From positions 1 to 11,495 of the forward strand of contig JAHIVS010000527.1 of assembly GCA_018816605.1 (NCBI GenBank): a stretch of 11,495 nt of DNA. The letters run 5' to 3'. The position numbers and the translations under genes were made by a program. Of this stretch, positions 8,126 to 11,495 are shown piece after piece. The notes below the pieces were generated by a model. It had not been told where the DNA came from, did not search any database, and saw only the letters and a program-made list of their open reading frames with translations. Source of the stretch: Pseudomonadota bacterium. Lineage in GTDB: Bacteria > Desulfobacterota > Desulfobacteria > Desulfobacterales > Desulfobacteraceae. Within the stretch, counting starts at the first letter, position 1. Every line of letters starts with the position of its first letter.

Positions 8126-8172
8126 CTTCTTGGGTTGTGAACCAATGGCTTATCGGCAGATATCCCAAGAAG
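8126..8172. repeat. 9 bp perfect inverted repeat and nested small palindromes upstream of the arsC-type gene
   Basis: CTTCTTGGG at 8126-8134 and CCCAAGAAG at 8164-8172 are exact reverse complements 29 bp apart. Between them lie three shorter symmetric sites: GGTTGTGAACC (8133-8143), CCAATGG (8142-8148) and TATCGGCAGATA (8151-8162). The right arm falls in the spacer of the candidate minus-strand promoter and the left arm just after its expected start point, as expected for a repressor or looping site. No regulator is recognised. Confidence 0.4.
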
Positions 8173-8185
8173 ACCTGTCTGTCAA
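8157..8185 (-). promoter_or_regulatory. Candidate promoter for the arsC-type gene
   Basis: On the minus strand a perfect TTGACA (8185-8180) is followed after 17 bp by TATCTG (8162-8157). Transcription would begin near 8150, inside the open frame that extends to 8204. This argues against the 8204 start and for a start at 8117 or 8081. Confidence 0.45.
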
Positions 8186-8252
8186 GGGTGTCGATTGTTT
8201 CCAACCAAACCCCGTTAAAAATTTGAAACCATGACCTGCCTTCTATCCCAAG
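8161..8252 (+). repeat. Direct repeat TATCCCAAG in the arsC-AOR spacer
   Basis: TATCCCAAG occurs at 8161-8169 and again at 8244-8252, each followed within two bases by GACCT. One copy overlaps the arsC-side promoter spacer, the other lies just upstream of the AOR -35. The arrangement would suit one regulator serving both divergent genes, though a repeat this short could be chance. Confidence 0.3.
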
Positions 8253-8259
8253 GACCTCC

Positions 8260-8288
8260 TTGATTTTAAGCCGATTTCACTATATAAA
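8260..8288 (+). promoter_or_regulatory. Candidate promoter for the AOR-aldolase unit
   Basis: TTGATT (8260-8265) and TATAAA (8283-8288) are exactly 17 bp apart. The -10 ends seven bases before ATG 8296, so the message would start at or within a base or two of the start codon. The same stretch also holds a competing reading: AAGGA (8250-8254) followed five bases later by an in-frame TTG at 8260. Confidence 0.4.
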
Positions 8289-8295
8289 AAACACC

Positions 8296-10065
8296 ATGTT
8301 TGGATGGACCGGAAATATTTTGCACATCAATCTGACCACCCGCAATTTATGTGTGGAAACGCCGGATAGGGATTTCTATGGAAAATATATGGGCGGCAAG
8401 GGAATGGGAGGATACTATCTCCGCCAGTGTGCCGCCCTTTCCTTTGATCATCCGGATATGGTGGTCTGCCTCTTTACAGGCCCCCTGGTGGCAACCATTG
8501 CCCCCACATCGGGAAGGGCCCACCTGGTTTCAAAATCCCCCCTTACCGGTCTTGTGGGAGATGCCTCCCTGGGGGGCAGACTGCCCACCCAGCTGAAGCG
8601 GGCCGGCTGGGACGGCATGGTGATTACCGGGAAAAGCCCTTACCCCATCGGTATTGAGATCGCCGACCATCAGGTGAACTTTTCCAGGGCCGATCATTTG
8701 TGGGGCATGGATACCCAGCAGGTCCATGAGCACCTGGCACCTGGAAAGGCCGGTCTTGCCAGTATCGGGCCGGCTGCCGAAAACGGAGTCCGGTTTGCCT
8801 CGGTCACGGTGGACCTGCACCATGCCGCAGGCAGGTCGGGACTTGGGCTATGTTTTGCCGCTAAACATTTAAAATACCTGATGGTAAAGGGCCAGGGCCA
8901 CACAAGGGTGAAGGATGCCAATGGCCTTAAGGCGGCAAGGGAAGAGATCTTCCGGCTCACTGCAGCCTCCCCTGCCCTCATGGGGCAATATGGATTTTCA
9001 CGCCTTGGCACCGGGGCGGTATATGATCTCATCGACAGCCGCCGCATGATGCCCACGGATAATTTCAAGTCCACCTGGTTTAAACACGCCCCCAGGCTCA
9101 ATGCCGCGGCCTACTCAAAAGCCTATGCCCCTGAAAAATACGGGTGCAGGGGCTGCCACATTCTGTGCAAAAGAATTGCCCGACCCAAAGGCCTGCACCC
9201 GATGGCGCTGCCCGAATATGAAACCATGTCCCATTTCACAGCGCTTATCGGGTCCAGGGACATAAAATGGGTTGTTGCGGCCAATGATCGCTGCCGCCGC
9301 TATGGCATGGATACCATAACAGCCGCTGCCACCCTTGCCTGCCGACGGGAAATAACCGGAAAAAACTTTACCCGGCAAAGCCTTTTGTCCCTGTTGGACG
9401 ACATGGCCCTGAACCGCGGAGAGGGAAAAGAATTGAATAAGGGAGCCCTTGCCTATGCCAGGTCCATGGGACACCCCGAATCCGCCATGGCGGTGAAAGC
9501 CATGGAATTGCCGGCCTATGATCCCAGGGGTGCCTATGGCATGGCCCTGGGCTATGCCCTTTCCACCCGGGGCGGATGCCACCTTCGGGCCTACCCCATC
9601 AGCCATGAAATTTTCAGGAAACCCGTGGCAACGGACAGGTTCAGCTTCAGCGGAAAGGCCAGAATCATTAAAATTGCAGAAGACTTCAATGCGGTTGTGG
9701 ATTCCCTGACGGCCTGTAAATTTATTTTTTTTGCGGCAGGCCTTGAAGAATATGCCAAGGCCTATACCGCTGTTACAGGAGAGAAAAGCTCTGCCCAGGA
9801 TCTTATTTCCATCGGGGAACGCATCTACTACAATGAACGGATCATCAATAGTTTAAACGGCTTTGATGCAAGGGACGATGATTTGCCCCGGCGGTTTTTC
9901 AATGAGCCGGGAACCTGCGGCAACCAGATCCAGGTTGCGCCCATTGACAGGGGGCAATTTCTAACAGCCCGGGAAAAATATTATCGGATCCGGGGACTGG
10001 ATAGTTCCGGAAATCCTCTGGAAGAAAAAGCAAATGCATTGGGACTTGAATGGAAGCGCTTGTAA
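8296..10065 (+). CDS. Tungsten-containing aldehyde ferredoxin oxidoreductase (AOR) family protein
   Basis: AOR enzymes oxidise aldehydes to carboxylic acids with a tungsten bis-pterin centre and one [4Fe-4S] cluster, passing electrons to ferredoxin. The 589-residue product has the family's three-domain layout. Landmarks: MFGWTGNILHINLTT at the start, KYMGGKGMGGYYL, APTSGR (69-74), KSPLTG (80-85), the GxxSIGPAxEN region, AAGRSGLG (177-184), cluster cysteines C284, C287, C291 (CRGCHILC) and C474 (TACKF), matching the spacing I recall for Pyrococcus furiosus AOR (288, 291, 295, 494), PEYETM, RGGCHLRAYP (425-434) and DDDLPRRFFNEP. The pterin-binding DxxGL(D/C) motifs are altered: RRYGMD at 334-339 and DSLTAC at 469-474. 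ATG 8296 is chosen because family homology starts there, although it lacks a ribosome site; a TTG at 8260 with AAGGA would add 12 residues. No signal peptide is seen, so it is cytoplasmic. The next gene overlaps by 16 bp, so co-translation is likely. Substrate is unknown. Confidence 0.92.
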   Translation: MFGWTGNILHINLTTRNLCVETPDRDFYGKYMGGKGMGGYYLRQCAALSFDHPDMVVCLFTGPLVATIAPTSGRAHLVSKSPLTGLVGDASLGGRLPTQLKRAGWDGMVITGKSPYPIGIEIADHQVNFSRADHLWGMDTQQVHEHLAPGKAGLASIGPAAENGVRFASVTVDLHHAAGRSGLGLCFAAKHLKYLMVKGQGHTRVKDANGLKAAREEIFRLTAASPALMGQYGFSRLGTGAVYDLIDSRRMMPTDNFKSTWFKHAPRLNAAAYSKAYAPEKYGCRGCHILCKRIARPKGLHPMALPEYETMSHFTALIGSRDIKWVVAANDRCRRYGMDTITAAATLACRREITGKNFTRQSLLSLLDDMALNRGEGKELNKGALAYARSMGHPESAMAVKAMELPAYDPRGAYGMALGYALSTRGGCHLRAYPISHEIFRKPVATDRFSFSGKARIIKIAEDFNAVVDSLTACKFIFFAAGLEEYAKAYTAVTGEKSSAQDLISIGERIYYNERIINSLNGFDARDDDLPRRFFNEPGTCGNQIQVAPIDRGQFLTAREKYYRIRGLDSSGNPLEEKANALGLEWKRL

Positions 10066-11279
10066 AAAAATATGCAAACAAATTGTTCTCAGCCGGACTG
10101 GCAGAAGGAACGGGCCCGTTAAGCCCGATTGTGGGAGGCCTTGATGACACCCTGGTCTGGAATCGCACAGGCCCTGAGATCAAGGTGCTAGAACAGGTTT
10201 TCCAAAACTTAAACATAAACTCTCTGGTTTTTTTACGGCCCAAGGCCCCCTATGAACCGATTATCCGGTATCTGGCCCAAAAAGCACTGGACACCCATGG
10301 ATTGATTGAACCCAAAGATTGTGAAACCCGGACCTTTCTCCACGACCTGCCCGTTATCGGCCGGTTTTCTGCGGATAAAATCGTTGCCGCATTAAAAAAA
10401 CGAAAAAGTGTCATCATTGCCGTGCCAGCGGATGAGCCTGAGTTTTCAGGCATTGCCGTCATCGCCCACGGAACGGTCAGTCCGGAGCAGGGGTTTGTGG
10501 TGGCAAGTTCCGTCTGTTTTGCCTGTTTTGTAAAATTTTTTGCAGATTACCTGGAAGACCTGCAATTGGGAAGGGCAAACAAAGAGAGTAACGATCTGTT
10601 CGACGGCCTGTTGCCGGATATCTTTCTCGGGCAGCCGGGCCTGCCCGATCTTGCCAAAGGGCCTTTTTCCACAGAAGAACAGCTATATGCCGCCATTGTC
10701 CAGGCAGGCCGTAAAACGGTAGAATACGGCCTTGTGGATTCCTATTTCGGCAATATCTCCTATTGCCACAACCATATCTTGTATATCAGCCAGACCGGCA
10801 GCTCCCTGGATGAACTGGAAGGCTGCATCGATCCTGTTCGACTGGACGGATCTTCCAGTGCAGCGCTTACGGCTTCCAGCGAACTGACCGCCCATATACA
10901 AACCATTGCCCAAACCGGGTGCAGGGCGATTCTCCACGGACATCCGAAATTTTCAGTGATCCTTTCCATGGCCTGTGATCCGGCAGAAAAAGCGGCCTGT
11001 CGTCACCGGGATCACTGCCATACCCGCTGCCCCCAAAAAAGGGCTATCGGCAGGGTTCCCATCGTTCCGGGAGAGGTGGGGACAGGCCCAACCGGCCTAT
11101 GCAACACCCTGCCCCCGGCATTCGGAACCTCAAATCATGCGATTGTTTACGGCCATGGGGTGTTTACCCTGGGCATGAATGATTTTTCCCAGGCCTTTGC
11201 AACCCTGCTGGAGGTGGAAACAGCCTGCCGGAAAACCTATTGCGATAAGGTGCGACAACTCAGAAGTCATCTTTCATAG
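10050..11279 (+). CDS. Two-part protein: uncharacterised N-terminal domain plus class II aldolase/adducin domain
   Basis: Residues from about 208 to the end form a class II (FucA/RhaD/AraD-type) aldolase domain. The zinc ligands are complete: H296 and H298 in ILHGHPKFS, and H369 in IVYGHGVFT. The catalytic acid E278 sits in ASSEL, with GLVDSYFGNIS upstream. Such domains carry out retro-aldol cleavage of sugar phosphates, epimerisation or dehydration. The segment between the metal motifs carries C309, C317, C323 and C327 with H319, H322 and H324, an unusual Cys/His cluster, then VPIVPGEVGTGPTGL. Residues 1 to about 207 match no domain I can name; they look like a soluble alpha/beta fold, and VVASSVCFACFVKFF (from about 149) is hydrophobic but too short and mixed to call a membrane helix. 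The ATG overlaps the AOR gene by 16 bp, preceded by GGGA. This tight coupling suggests an aldehyde released here is oxidised by AOR. The gene ends by overlapping a convergent gene by 6 bp; no separate terminator is visible. Confidence 0.82.
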   Translation: MEALVKKYANKLFSAGLAEGTGPLSPIVGGLDDTLVWNRTGPEIKVLEQVFQNLNINSLVFLRPKAPYEPIIRYLAQKALDTHGLIEPKDCETRTFLHDLPVIGRFSADKIVAALKKRKSVIIAVPADEPEFSGIAVIAHGTVSPEQGFVVASSVCFACFVKFFADYLEDLQLGRANKESNDLFDGLLPDIFLGQPGLPDLAKGPFSTEEQLYAAIVQAGRKTVEYGLVDSYFGNISYCHNHILYISQTGSSLDELEGCIDPVRLDGSSSAALTASSELTAHIQTIAQTGCRAILHGHPKFSVILSMACDPAEKAACRHRDHCHTRCPQKRAIGRVPIVPGEVGTGPTGLCNTLPPAFGTSNHAIVYGHGVFTLGMNDFSQAFATLLEVETACRKTYCDKVRQLRSHLS

Positions 11280-11495
11280 GGTTATGGACACCATTTTTAC
11301 CTGGCGGTAATCTGTATATCCGCCAAAAACCTTGGCAATACCGTCCTGGTGAATGGAGCGCATCCCTTCTTTAACTGCCTGTTGCCGGATAGCATTCACG
11401 GTGGCATTTTTCTGTAGAATTTGTTTGATTCTTGGTGTGCCAGTCAGCAGTTCATGCAGGGCAATACGGCCCTTATATCCTGTCTGGTTGCAGGC
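11274..11495 (-). CDS. C-terminal end of a GspE/PilB-type secretion or type IV pilus assembly ATPase, cut by right window edge
   Basis: The last 73 codons and the stop (TGA, minus strand, 11276-11274) are visible. The translation begins ACNQTGYKGRIALHELL, the stretch right after the second CxxC of the zinc-binding region in GspE/PilB ATPases; C2 should be the last of the four cysteines. It continues with IRQQAVKEGMRSIHQDGIAK and VFGGYTDYRQV, matching the family's ending of the type IRxxAxxxGMxxLxxDGxxK and GxTxxxEV. These cytoplasmic hexameric ATPases drive assembly of type II secretion pseudopili or type IV pili. The nucleotide-binding motifs lie outside the window, so the two subfamilies cannot be separated. 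The final six bases overlap the convergent aldolase gene. Confidence 0.85.
   Translation of the reverse strand, partial: ACNQTGYKGRIALHELLTGTPRIKQILQKNATVNAIRQQAVKEGMRSIHQDGIAKVFGGYTDYRQVKMVSITL

Noticed and set aside
8082..8204. N-terminal extension of the arsC-type gene to a start at 8204 (41 extra residues)
   Set aside because: The phosphatase fold begins right after ATG 8081, which has a GGAG ribosome site; the extension has no family homology and contains the likely promoter.
10494..10538. Membrane helix in the N-terminal half of the aldolase protein
   Set aside because: The hydrophobic run is short and is followed at once by charged residues; it fits a buried strand or helix of a soluble domain better.

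Overview
The window reads as a chromosomal metabolic region of an anaerobic, probably sulfate-reducing member of the Desulfobacterota, most like a Desulfobacteraceae complete oxidiser. This is inferred from gene content: an AcnA-type aconitase, a malic enzyme, a FadD-type acyl-CoA ligase and a ferredoxin-linked tungsten aldehyde oxidoreductase, in mid-GC DNA with AT-rich intergenic spaces. No rRNA, tRNA, CRISPR array, insertion sequence or phage gene was seen.

Layout. Positions 1-707 (minus) hold the N-terminal 235 codons of an aspartokinase that runs off the left edge. A 210 bp divergent spacer follows. Three plus-strand genes then stand as separate units, each ending in a clear intrinsic terminator: a fatty-acid--CoA ligase (918-2606), aconitase (2848-5511) and malic enzyme (5797-7521). 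A short arsenate-reductase-type low-molecular-weight phosphatase (7629-8081, minus) converges on the malic enzyme. Its upstream region is shared with a divergent two-gene unit (8296-11279): an aldehyde ferredoxin oxidoreductase (AOR) overlapped by 16 bp with a two-part protein whose C-terminal half is a class II aldolase. The right edge (11274-11495, minus) carries the last 73 codons of a GspE/PilB-type secretion or pilus ATPase, which overlaps the aldolase gene tail to tail by 6 bp.

How the genes may work together. The ligase activates fatty acids for beta-oxidation. Aconitase and malic enzyme act in or next to the TCA cycle, which complete-oxidising sulfate reducers can use to oxidise acetyl-CoA. 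The AOR-aldolase pair looks like a dedicated module: the aldolase fold can release an aldehyde, and AOR oxidises aldehydes to carboxylates with reduction of ferredoxin. The substrate cannot be read from sequence.

The parts most worth a second look are this last pair (uncharacterised N-terminal half, Cys/His-rich segment beside the metal site, altered pterin-binding motifs in AOR) and the 8082-8295 spacer. That spacer contains several inverted and direct repeats and an AOR promoter placed so that the mRNA could be leaderless.
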